Shown: positions 1 through 5,975 of the stretch, piece after piece
Layout of the letters: each line of letters begins with the position of its first letter
Position numbering within the stretch: the first letter of the stretch is position 1
NCBI GenBank assembly: GCA_007120555.1
Contig: SKNL01000256.1
Location: 1-7,197 of the forward strand
DNA length: 7,197 bases
Direction: 5' to 3'
Source of the DNA: Balneolales bacterium
GTDB taxonomy: Bacteria; Bacteroidota; Rhodothermia; Balneolales; Natronogracilivirgulaceae
Made by a program: the position numbers and the translations under genes
Notes under the pieces: model-generated
Database searches by the model: none
What the model saw: only the letters and a program-made list of their open reading frames with translations
Told to the model about the DNA's origin: nothing

Positions 1-573
1 ATGGATGTGATCAATTACACATACTCAGATCAGCAAGATCTCAAATCCCCCGGATCCAACCAGACCGATTTCGACTGCGAGGCGTTCCTGGTCCGCGGCG
101 ACAGCATCTTCCTGTTCACCAAGCAGTGGACCAGCGAGCAGACCTCCATGTACCTGCTGCCCAACGAACCGGGCGACCACGTGGCGCAGCTGCAGCAGAC
201 CTACGATGTGCAGGGGCTGGTCACCGGGCTGGTCTATCTGGAGGATATGGACCTGCTCGTCTTCACCGGGTACAGCTCCGACATGGCGCCGTTTCTCTAC
301 CTCTTCTACGACTTTGAGGGGGTGGATTTTTTCGGCGGCAACAGACGCAAGGTCGGGCTGAATCTTCCGGGCAATTTCCTGGGGCGCGGACATCAGGTGG
401 AGGCGATCACCACCCGCGACGGACTTACCTACTACATCACCAACGAGCATTTTTCCGTATCGGTGCTGAATTTCCCGCAGCAGATCCACCGGCTGGACCT
501 GTCCGGCCTGCTGGGGCATTATGTGGCTTCCCGCACGGAATCGTTACATCAGCTGCCGGACAAAAGAGATTAG
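1..573 (+). CDS. C-terminal fragment of a secreted beta-propeller-like protein (5' truncated by window)
   Basis: An open frame of 190 codons runs from the first base to a TAG at 571-573. The ATG at base 1 is probably an internal methionine, because the frame begins directly inside what looks like folded domain sequence with no signal peptide. The visible part is rich in short beta-strand stretches with aromatic residues, such as FDCEAFLVRGDSIFLFTKQW (about 24-43), LYLFYDFEGVDFFGGNRRKV (about 99-118) and GLTYYITNEHFSV (about 141-153). This pattern recalls secreted Bacteroidota proteins annotated as hypothetical or propeller-like, often carrying a type IX sorting tail. No recognisable sorting tail is visible here; the chain ends in a short polar stretch. 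The function is unknown. The gene converges on the small gene at 778-1113, and I see no T-tailed hairpin for it on the plus strand. The reading frame is sure; the family resemblance is from memory and moderate. Confidence 0.75.
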   Translation: MDVINYTYSDQQDLKSPGSNQTDFDCEAFLVRGDSIFLFTKQWTSEQTSMYLLPNEPGDHVAQLQQTYDVQGLVTGLVYLEDMDLLVFTGYSSDMAPFLYLFYDFEGVDFFGGNRRKVGLNLPGNFLGRGHQVEAITTRDGLTYYITNEHFSVSVLNFPQQIHRLDLSGLLGHYVASRTESLHQLPDKRD

Positions 574-670
574 TCCGAAGACCTGGATCAGACTCATCAT
601 GCTTATAAGGGTCATTAGCCATCATGCCGCCCCATCCCGGTTCCGAATGAGCATATCTATTCTGACGAAT

Positions 671-700
671 AAAAAAAGATCCCGCCAAATTGACGAGATC
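671..700 (-). terminator. Rho-independent terminator for the 778-1113 gene
   Basis: Read on the minus strand, GATCTCGTC (700-692) and GGCGGGATC (686-678) form a 9-bp stem containing two G-U pairs. The loop is five bases, AATTT, and seven T residues follow directly (677-671). The hairpin starts 77 nt after the stop codon of the small minus-strand gene. The T-tail exists only on the minus strand, so it should not act as an intrinsic terminator for the convergent plus-strand gene that ends at 573. Confidence 0.8.
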
Positions 701-777
701 CTCGGGGAGGGTTTAGTATTGTGCTTTCGATGGGATTAAAATTCCATCAAAGGTGGGCGATTATTCTTCTTCCGGAC

Positions 778-1113
778 TTAGTAATCAGCCTTTAATTCCA
801 ATGTTACTTCTTTACCTTCTGGACCTAATTGTACGGTTCGGCTTTTTTTTGCGTAACCATCAGCCTCAACTGCAAGCTCATGGTCACCTATTATCACCTC
901 TTCAAATACAAAAGTTCCATCTTCACCTGTTACGGCCACATGTTCACCGCCAATCAGGGTAACAACCGCATTTGAAACAGGTTCATCGGTTTCCGCATCC
1001 ACTACGACACCGCTAAGGGTTGCGGTTTCATAGTCGACTGTCTCATCGGGTATGAATGCGGACATGGCAAGGAATGAAATTGCCACTATGGAAAATGCAA
1101 TATGCTGTAACAT
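778..1113 (-). CDS. Small secreted protein with a carboxypeptidase regulatory-like (CarboxypepD_reg) domain
   Basis: The 111-residue product starts with a hydrophobic signal peptide (about residues 1-20, including HIAFSIVAISFLAMSAF). An all-beta domain follows at about 31-109. It has the TLSGVVVDAETDEPVSNAVV opening, the DGTF turn (65-68) and the GYAKKSRTVQLGPEG ending typical of the carboxypeptidase-regulatory / transthyretin-like family. That domain is commonly found at the N-terminus of TonB-dependent receptors or within surface proteins; here it stands alone. The mature protein is acidic and has no catalytic motif, so a structural or binding role outside the cytoplasm is likely. The ATG is preceded by an AAGAGG-type ribosome site. 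GC content is about 44% by hand count (147 of 336), well below its neighbours, which suggests a different origin. The gene is apparently monocistronic, with its own terminator at 671-700. Confidence 0.85.
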   Translation of the reverse strand: MLQHIAFSIVAISFLAMSAFIPDETVDYETATLSGVVVDAETDEPVSNAVVTLIGGEHVAVTGEDGTFVFEEVIIGDHELAVEADGYAKKSRTVQLGPEGKEVTLELKADY

Positions 1114-1152
1114 GATAGGGCCTCTTTTTTCAGTTCATGATTATTCACAATT

Positions 1153-1176
1153 GATACCAACTGACTTGTCAGTATC
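1153..1176. repeat. Inverted repeat / bulged stem upstream of the small secreted-protein gene
   Basis: CTGAC (1161-1165) and GTCAG (1168-1172) are complementary across a 2-base gap; at the DNA level the symmetry extends to ACTGAC/GTCAGT. The flanking GATA (1153-1156) and TATC (1173-1176) are also complementary, with a CCAA bulge. It lies 40-63 nt upstream of the ATG at 1113 on the minus strand. It could be a protein-binding site or a 5'-leader hairpin; the sequence does not decide between them. Confidence 0.45.
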
Positions 1177-1188
1177 TGGCTGTGTATA

Positions 1189-1203
1189 TCTTCACTTTGA
1201 AGA
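1189..1203. repeat. Short perfect inverted repeat in the leader of the small secreted-protein gene
   Basis: TCTTCA (1189-1194) and TGAAGA (1198-1203) are exact complements separated by three bases. The repeat lies about 76-90 nt upstream of the ATG at 1113. As RNA from the minus strand it would give a 6-bp stem with an AAG loop. A dyad this short can arise by chance in AT-rich DNA; it is listed because it is the middle one of three closely spaced dyads. Confidence 0.35.
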
Positions 1204-1214
1204 AGTCAGAAAGC

Positions 1215-1248
1215 AACATGCCCCCTAACTCTAATATTATTGCATGTT
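1215..1248. repeat. 7-bp inverted repeat AACATGC / GCATGTT
   Basis: AACATGC (1215-1221) and GCATGTT (1242-1248) are exact complements with a 20-base, AT-rich spacer. The separation suits either a widely spaced operator or a long-loop hairpin. It lies about 100-135 nt upstream of the ATG at 1113, where promoter elements of that gene would be expected. I could not place convincing promoter boxes. Confidence 0.35.
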
Positions 1249-1334
1249 AAAGAGGAGAGATGACTAGTTTTTTTTTGTTTTTTCTGATCAGGATGCCAAC
1301 CATGATTCTCCGCCGCAGATCTACCGGCTGGAAC

Positions 1335-2240
1335 TTACCGGCACGTCACGCTTTCCAGCATCTCTTTCGCCCATTCAATGTACTCCGGGCGCTCCTTGAG
1401 TTGGTAAGCGGCAAAAATCCGCACGCCTTTGAGCTGGCCGGCGTTGAGCATGTCCACATAATGCCCGTATACAAAACGGAACTCATCCTCGGTAAGCCAG
1501 CGTCCTCCGTCCATGCCCGAACGCAAATACAGACCGGCGATCACAGGGCGGTCGGGGTGGTGCGCGAGTCCGGCCGCCAGATGCTCTTTGGCCCGGTCCA
1601 TCAATTCGGGCTCGTTGCCCCAAAGGTTCAGGATCACCCCGTCGATATCAAAGTCGAAGGCATGCCGGCCCTGATCGCGGTGCGGATAATGCGGCACCCA
1701 GAGCTTCAGGTCCGGGTTGATCGACTTCGCCGCATCAATGATCTCGCGCCACTGCTTCTCGGTGCGGTATCCATCCTCAACTTCATCGTAAAAATCGTTG
1801 AGGTACATGCCGGCGATCCCCGGGTGCTCTTTCGATAGTCCGGCGACCCATTTGGCGTGCCGAAGTGACATTTCGTGATCCCATCCCCACGCTGCCCGCT
1901 CAATCTTGGCCATCACGTAATCAACACCCGGGATCTGGAGCAGCCGGTACATGTGCGTCTCCTCCCACTCCTGTCCGTTATAGGCGTCATCATGGGACCA
2001 GATATGGTTGACGCCCAGCTCGGCCACCAGTTCTGAGGGATCCAGGTCGCGGCGATGGTTCCACATGGAGATAAAGCAGGGTTCTTCCGTGAAATTGTGT
2101 TTTGGTGATGCGGCCGCGCGTTCATCGGCGGCATCCGGACGCTCTCCTCCGCATGCAGTGACGGACAGGACAAGGGCAAGGGTCAGTAATAATAACGTCG
2201 TGCGGCTGTGCTGTGGCATGGTTGGTGTTGGATGTTTCAT
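1335..2240 (-). CDS. Lipoprotein with TIM-barrel-like pattern, possible new glycoside hydrolase (unclassified)
   Basis: I do not recognise the family. With the ATG at 2240 the product is 301 residues. It begins with a lipoprotein signal peptide: a hydrophobic run TLLLLTLALVL (about 15-25), then lipobox VTAC with the lipidated Cys at 30. The rest alternates short hydrophobic strands with helices, as in a (beta/alpha)8 barrel: CFISMWN (55-61), HIWSHDD (79-85), VDYVMAKI (106-113), GIAGMYLNDFYDE (141-153), LKLWVPHYPH (178-187), IDGVILNLWGN (199-209), PVIAGLYLRSG (232-242) and VRIFAAYQ (273-280). Acidic residues at a predicted strand end (D149, D152, E153) and aromatic residues next to strands resemble sugar-hydrolase active sites. 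This is fold-level inference only. An in-frame GTG at 2285 overlaps the GH20 stop codon (GTGA) and is an alternative start. The ATG is preferred because the signal peptide then has a normal length. Co-transcription with GH20 suggests a role in the same glycan pathway. Confidence 0.8.
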   Translation of the reverse strand: MKHPTPTMPQHSRTTLLLLTLALVLSVTACGGERPDAADERAAASPKHNFTEEPCFISMWNHRRDLDPSELVAELGVNHIWSHDDAYNGQEWEETHMYRLLQIPGVDYVMAKIERAAWGWDHEMSLRHAKWVAGLSKEHPGIAGMYLNDFYDEVEDGYRTEKQWREIIDAAKSINPDLKLWVPHYPHRDQGRHAFDFDIDGVILNLWGNEPELMDRAKEHLAAGLAHHPDRPVIAGLYLRSGMDGGRWLTEDEFRFVYGHYVDMLNAGQLKGVRIFAAYQLKERPEYIEWAKEMLESVTCR

Positions 2241-2281
2241 GATGTTTGCAATTGTATGTGTGGTCTGGGATGTTGTGCCGT

Positions 2282-4501
2282 TCACTCCCCGGCAGATGCC
2301 AGAATGAGTTTCTGCACTGCCGGTACGATCATGATCTCCACCTGGCCGCGCGGTTCGCGGGCGGCCTCCACAGCGGACTTGGCCTCCCGCTTCCAGTCCG
2401 GATGCGAACGCTGTGCTTCAAGGATGTTGTCCAGCGCTTCGATCCCGACAGCCGACAGCCGGGCGAGGTCTTCGGAGAGGGTTTCAATCTCCGCAAGGAT
2501 GGGCGATCGCCGGATGACTTTTTCGAGCTCTGAGTGATTGTCCCGCCAAACCAGCAGCTGCCCGCGGATCACGGCGGCCATCTCGCGGTCAGCGGCGCCC
2601 CCGTCAAGGTAATCATCCACCAGGCGGCGGAACTGCCGGGCCGTCATGGCATCGGGACGGGCCGCATCCACCGTGCGGGTCAGCGGGTAGTAGGAGGTAT
2701 GCCTGCGCTGGCGCGGACGGTTGTAGATCTTGACCGGCTCAACCACATCCACAAAAGTTTTTACCGCCGTGATGTCATCATCGCCGGCCAGACGGCGCAG
2801 CATCACCGGGTAGTTCCTGTCGTGTGTGAGCCCGTGTTCTTCCAGCTGGATGCGGATCGCCTCCAGCCGCCGGTACATGTCATCGAGACGTGCGACGATC
2901 TCCGGAGTGAGCAGGTCTTCGGGGATGAACCACTCGCGTCCGGATGGCAGATTGATTGTGGGCACATCCACCGACCAGAACACCTCGGCAATGGCGGCCG
3001 TGCGGGGCCAGATGCGCGAATCGATGGTCTCCCAGCTCACGTATTCCGACCACATGGGTGCCTCGCCGCCCAGGATAAGTTTCTGTTCTTCCGGGTTGAG
3101 CGGGGTATCGGGCGGCAGCGGGTTGTTCACATAGTGCAGGTCGGTGGGCTGGATCAGGTCGATGTAGTAGCCGTGCGAGAGGATGCTCTGGTAGCCCTGG
3201 CGCGCCGCGTCGACCATGGACTGGCGTCCATACCACGACTGGATCACGATATCCTGCGGCAGATCGGGGTGCAGGATCTCCTCCCATCCCACCATGATCT
3301 TTCCGTGCTTTTCCAGAATATCCATCACCCGGCTGTTGAAATAGGCCTGCAGCGCCTGGTTGTCGGGGATCTCGTTTTCGCGCATGAACTGCTGGATGTC
3401 CGGGTTCTCGTCCCAGTGCCGGCCGGTGACCTCGTCGCCGCCGATATGCATGAAGTCGTCGGGGAACAGGGCAGCCATCTCGCCGAGGAACACATCCAGG
3501 AACTCGTAGACCTCCTCGCGGGTGGGGTCCAGTGTGGGATCGAAAATACCGAAGCCGCGCTCGATCTCGTAGGGACCCGGCATCGAGGCCAGTTCGGGAT
3601 GTCCCACGAGCCAGCTGGTGGCGTGGCCGGGGATGTCAAATTCCGGCACGACCCGAATGCCGCGCTGGTCCGCATAGCGGATGATGTCGCGGATCTCTTC
3701 CCGGGTGTAGTATTCGCCGTCGGATCCTTTTTCATGCAGCAGCGGCTTGGTCTTGCTTTCCACCCGGAACCCTTGGTCTTCGGTCAGGTGCCAGTGGAAG
3801 ACATTGAGCTTCACGGCCGCCATGCCGTCCAGGTTACGCTTGATCACATCCACCGGCATGAAGTGGCGGGCGGCATCGATCATGAGTCCGCGCCAGGGGA
3901 AGCGCGGTTCGTCCTCCAGCTCGATTGCGGGGAAAAAGTACCCGTCGGCGTCCGCATCCAGCAGCTGCAGGATCGTTTCGAATCCGTGGAGCGCGCCAAG
4001 GTCGGTGGCCGCATCCAGCCGTATCCGTTCGGAGGTGATGCTCAGCCGGTAGGATTCGTCCTCGTGCAGCTCCAGCTTTCCGGGGCGTTCCACGCGGACG
4101 AGCAGCGACGTGGAGCCGGCATCCGTATCCTTCCGGATGAAATCCTGCGGGAGGAAGAGCCCGGTGCGTCCTGCCAGGCGGCGGATGAGGCGGGTGGATT
4201 CGGGATAGATGCGTGCATCGGGTTTACCCTGTACGGCAAGGGCGAAGTGTTCGTCGACCCGGAACCGGCCTTCGCCGGGGGTGACCGGACCGTTGGGCAG
4301 CGGCATGAGGGTGAGGCGGTCCAAGGTGCTTCTTGCGTCGGTGGCATCCGGATTGCTGGCGGGACCACCGGTGGTGTGGACCTGGGGATGGCCGGTCCGG
4401 CCGCTTATGGCGCCGTCATGGGAATCGGGCCCTGAGGTGGAAAAGGATGGCGTCATGAGCATCAGTGCGATTGTGAAAAGATGGATCTTGTGGACGGTCA
4501 T
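2282..4501 (-). CDS. GH20 beta-N-acetylhexosaminidase, exported
   Basis: This 739-residue exo-hydrolase is predicted to remove terminal N-acetylglucosamine or N-acetylgalactosamine from glycans such as chitooligosaccharides. Residues 1-22 are a signal peptide (KIHLFTIALMLMTPSFS), and there is no lipobox. A GH20b-type N-terminal domain spans about 60-195. The catalytic barrel spans about 200-510, with WRGLMIDAARHF (203-214; R204 matches the conserved substrate arginine), FHWHLTEDQGFR (235-246), FDIPGH (288-293), HIGGDE (352-357), W406, W423 and APMWSEY (481-487). D356-E357 is the conserved pair of substrate-assisted catalysis: Asp orients the acetamido group and Glu is the acid/base. About 225 mostly helical residues follow; similar tails occur in other Bacteroidota GH20 enzymes. 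The start has no strong Shine-Dalgarno sequence but gives a good signal peptide. The gene leads a two-gene minus-strand unit and diverges from the GH18 chitinase across a LacI-type operator. Confidence 0.96.
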   Translation of the reverse strand: MTVHKIHLFTIALMLMTPSFSTSGPDSHDGAISGRTGHPQVHTTGGPASNPDATDARSTLDRLTLMPLPNGPVTPGEGRFRVDEHFALAVQGKPDARIYPESTRLIRRLAGRTGLFLPQDFIRKDTDAGSTSLLVRVERPGKLELHEDESYRLSITSERIRLDAATDLGALHGFETILQLLDADADGYFFPAIELEDEPRFPWRGLMIDAARHFMPVDVIKRNLDGMAAVKLNVFHWHLTEDQGFRVESKTKPLLHEKGSDGEYYTREEIRDIIRYADQRGIRVVPEFDIPGHATSWLVGHPELASMPGPYEIERGFGIFDPTLDPTREEVYEFLDVFLGEMAALFPDDFMHIGGDEVTGRHWDENPDIQQFMRENEIPDNQALQAYFNSRVMDILEKHGKIMVGWEEILHPDLPQDIVIQSWYGRQSMVDAARQGYQSILSHGYYIDLIQPTDLHYVNNPLPPDTPLNPEEQKLILGGEAPMWSEYVSWETIDSRIWPRTAAIAEVFWSVDVPTINLPSGREWFIPEDLLTPEIVARLDDMYRRLEAIRIQLEEHGLTHDRNYPVMLRRLAGDDDITAVKTFVDVVEPVKIYNRPRQRRHTSYYPLTRTVDAARPDAMTARQFRRLVDDYLDGGAADREMAAVIRGQLLVWRDNHSELEKVIRRSPILAEIETLSEDLARLSAVGIEALDNILEAQRSHPDWKREAKSAVEAAREPRGQVEIMIVPAVQKLILASAGE

Positions 4502-4533
4502 GGCAGATGTGATTGGGGAGAATTGCCGGGTGC

Positions 4534-4543
4534 AAACCGGTTT
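4534..4543. promoter_or_regulatory. CCGG-centred palindrome AAACCGGTTT, possible second LacI-family half of a looping pair
   Basis: AAACCGGTTT is a perfect 10-bp palindrome, 33-42 nt upstream of the GH20 ATG on the minus strand. Several LacI-family regulators bind CCGG-centred palindromes of this style. Its centre is 81 bp from that of the 4610-4629 dyad. Directly next to it is a 12-bp T6A6 palindrome (4541-4552), which could itself explain some of the symmetry. As an operator it is plausible but weaker than the 4610 site, because the outer bases are not symmetric. Confidence 0.4.
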
Positions 4544-4560
4544 TTTAAAAAAGTTATTTT

Positions 4561-4589
4561 AAATTACCCGAACCGTGGTAAATTCAAAA
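4561..4589 (-). promoter_or_regulatory. Candidate promoter of the GH20 transcript
   Basis: On the minus strand, TTTTGA (4589-4584) is followed after 17 bases by TAATTT (4566-4561). This fits a loose -35/-10 pair and also resembles the TTTG ... TAnnTTTG style of Bacteroidota promoters with two mismatches. It lies between the two palindromes at 4610-4629 and 4534-4543, a position where repression would be expected. The boxes are weak matches, so this is tentative. Confidence 0.3.
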
Positions 4590-4609
4590 GAGGGAGCAGG
4601 GTGCTGCTC

Positions 4610-4629
4610 GATTGGAAGCGATTCCAATC
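4610..4629. promoter_or_regulatory. LacI/CcpA-type operator between divergent GH20 and GH18 genes
   Basis: Arms GATTGGAA (4610-4617) and TTCCAATC (4622-4629) are exact complements around GCGA, giving symmetry at 18 of 20 positions with a central CG (4619-4620). The core 4613-4626 fits the known LacI/CcpA-family pattern TGnAAnCGnTnnCA at every fixed position. It lies 108 nt upstream of the GH20 ATG and 82 nt upstream of the GH18 ATG. A LacI-family regulator is encoded two genes along at 5976-7004, so it is the natural candidate ligand. A single site here could control both transcripts. Confidence 0.8.
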
Positions 4630-4711
4630 ACATCCTGTGCGGCAGGTATCATATTTTGAATGTTGCGACCGCATATGGATGGTTACTATTTATTTCACAC
4701 CGGAGGCTGCA

Positions 4712-5938
4712 ATGCTGAGAACCAATACGGGAAAAAAAACACAAGTATTTACCAGGGAAACAGTTGCGCTGGTCATGGCGGCCGTCATCCTGTACCTCTC
4801 ATGGGGAGCTGACCGCATACAACACGTGCCGGGAGAGGAGCCGGAAAATACGCAGGAGAGGACGCTGGACAAATCACCGGAAAAGCGCATCATCGGCTAT
4901 GTCTTCGGTGCGCGCAGCCCGGACGTTGAGAACATCAGAGCGGACATGCTCACCCATATCAACTATGCGTTTGCCAATGTGATCGATCATCAGGCGGTGC
5001 TCATGCACGATGTCGACACCGAGATGCTCCGGCAGCTGCAGGCGCTCAAGCAGGTCAATCCGGACCTCAAAATCCTGCTGTCGGTGGGCGGCTGGACGTG
5101 GTCGGGCAACTTTTCCGACGCGGCGCTGACCGATGAATCGCGCCGAACGTTCGCCCGCAGCGCGCTGGATCTGGTGCGCGAACAAAAGCTGGACGGCATC
5201 GACCTGGATTGGGAATATCCCGGACAGATTGGCGCCGGAAATGTTTTCCGTCCCGAAGACAAGAAGAACTTCACCCTGCTGCTGCGCACTGTCAGGGAGA
5301 AACTGGATGAACTGAGCGATATGGAAGGCCGGCAAGGACGCGACCGGTACAAGCTGACCATCGCCACCGGTGCCAACCAGGCCTATCTGGACAACACCGA
5401 AATGCACAAAGCGCACCGGTACCTCGATTTTGTGAACATCATGACCTATGACTTCCACGGGTCCTGGACCGAAACCACCGGCCACCACGCCAACATGTAC
5501 CCCTCGGCCGGCCAAGAGGACCGTCCCTCGGCTCTGGACGCTGTCCGGCGGCATGTGGAGGCAGGTGTCCCGACTGAAAAGCTGGTGCTGGGAGCAGCTT
5601 TCTATGCGAGGGGATGGACAGGGGTAGCGCCTGAAAACAACGGCCTGCACCAGCCCTATGTCTCTGATGTGCCCAATGTGCCGTTTTCCGTCCTTCGCGG
5701 ACAGTACCTCAACCAAAACGGCTATGTAAGACTGTGGGATGACGAGGCCCATGCCCCCTGGCTCTGGAATGCCGAAATACGGACTCTCTACTCGTATGAA
5801 GATGAAGAATCCCTGCGCGAAAAGGCCCTTTTTGTACTCTCGGAAGGCCTCTCCGGGGTGATGTACTGGGAGCACAGCCACGATCCCGACCATATCCTGC
5901 TGGGTGCCATCTACGAGACTTTGCACCGGCTGGAGTAA
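4712..5938 (+). CDS. GH18 chitinase, exported or membrane-anchored
   Basis: The 408-residue product is predicted to hydrolyse internal beta-1,4 bonds of chitin or chitooligosaccharides. The frame is open upstream to 4481. The ATG at 4712 is chosen because CGGAGG (4701-4706) sits 5 nt before it and a hydrophobic export segment follows at once (TVALVMAAVILYLSWGA, about 17-33). That segment has no lipobox, so it is either a cleaved signal or an anchor. The GH18 barrel spans about 58-405: IIGYVFG (60-66), INYAFANV (83-90), SVGGW (124-128), the signature DGIDLDWE (161-168, catalytic acid E168 with D164 and D166), MTYDFHG (244-250) and MYWEHSHD (384-391). A short insertion (about 300-355) before the last strand resembles a chitinase insertion domain. 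No carbohydrate-binding module is present. It is probably co-transcribed with the LacI-family gene 37 nt downstream. A weak TTG (4663-4665) / TATTTATT (4687-4694) pair is the best promoter I see. Confidence 0.95.
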   Translation: MLRTNTGKKTQVFTRETVALVMAAVILYLSWGADRIQHVPGEEPENTQERTLDKSPEKRIIGYVFGARSPDVENIRADMLTHINYAFANVIDHQAVLMHDVDTEMLRQLQALKQVNPDLKILLSVGGWTWSGNFSDAALTDESRRTFARSALDLVREQKLDGIDLDWEYPGQIGAGNVFRPEDKKNFTLLLRTVREKLDELSDMEGRQGRDRYKLTIATGANQAYLDNTEMHKAHRYLDFVNIMTYDFHGSWTETTGHHANMYPSAGQEDRPSALDAVRRHVEAGVPTEKLVLGAAFYARGWTGVAPENNGLHQPYVSDVPNVPFSVLRGQYLNQNGYVRLWDDEAHAPWLWNAEIRTLYSYEDEESLREKALFVLSEGLSGVMYWEHSHDPDHILLGAIYETLHRLE

Positions 5939-5975
5939 CTTTTTTCCATTCACGATCACCTGACCCGGACAAATC

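Noticed and set aside
25..519. A 164-codon minus-strand frame over the left-edge gene
   Set aside because: Antisense to the better-supported plus-strand protein; composition looks like a complement artefact.
729..748. GATGG ... CCATC hairpin between the convergent genes
   Set aside because: Short stem with an AT loop and no T-tail on either strand; likely chance.
1268..1283. T9-G-T6 run as an intrinsic terminator
   Set aside because: No GC-rich stem precedes it on the plus strand, and on the minus strand, where the genes ending nearby lie, it reads as an A-run. I found no intrinsic terminator for the GH20-lipoprotein unit.
1260..1838. A 192-codon plus-strand frame opposite the lipoprotein gene
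   Set aside because: Overlaps the TIM-barrel-like lipoprotein antisense and shows no domain or signal peptide.
2534..4435. A 633-codon open frame on the plus strand inside the GH20 gene
   Set aside because: It lies fully opposite a gene with clear catalytic motifs, its translation has no recognisable domain and is rich in His/Val/Gly/Arg as expected from the complement of GC-rich codons. It is a shadow.
4564..4581. TTACC ... GGTAA dyad as a third operator
   Set aside because: Only five complementary bases, with an asymmetric centre; weaker than the two listed palindromes.
4481..4711. Upstream extension of the GH18 frame (77 extra codons)
   Set aside because: It would place 77 residues before the hydrophobic export segment and read through the operator region; the ATG at 4712 has a clear CGGAGG site.
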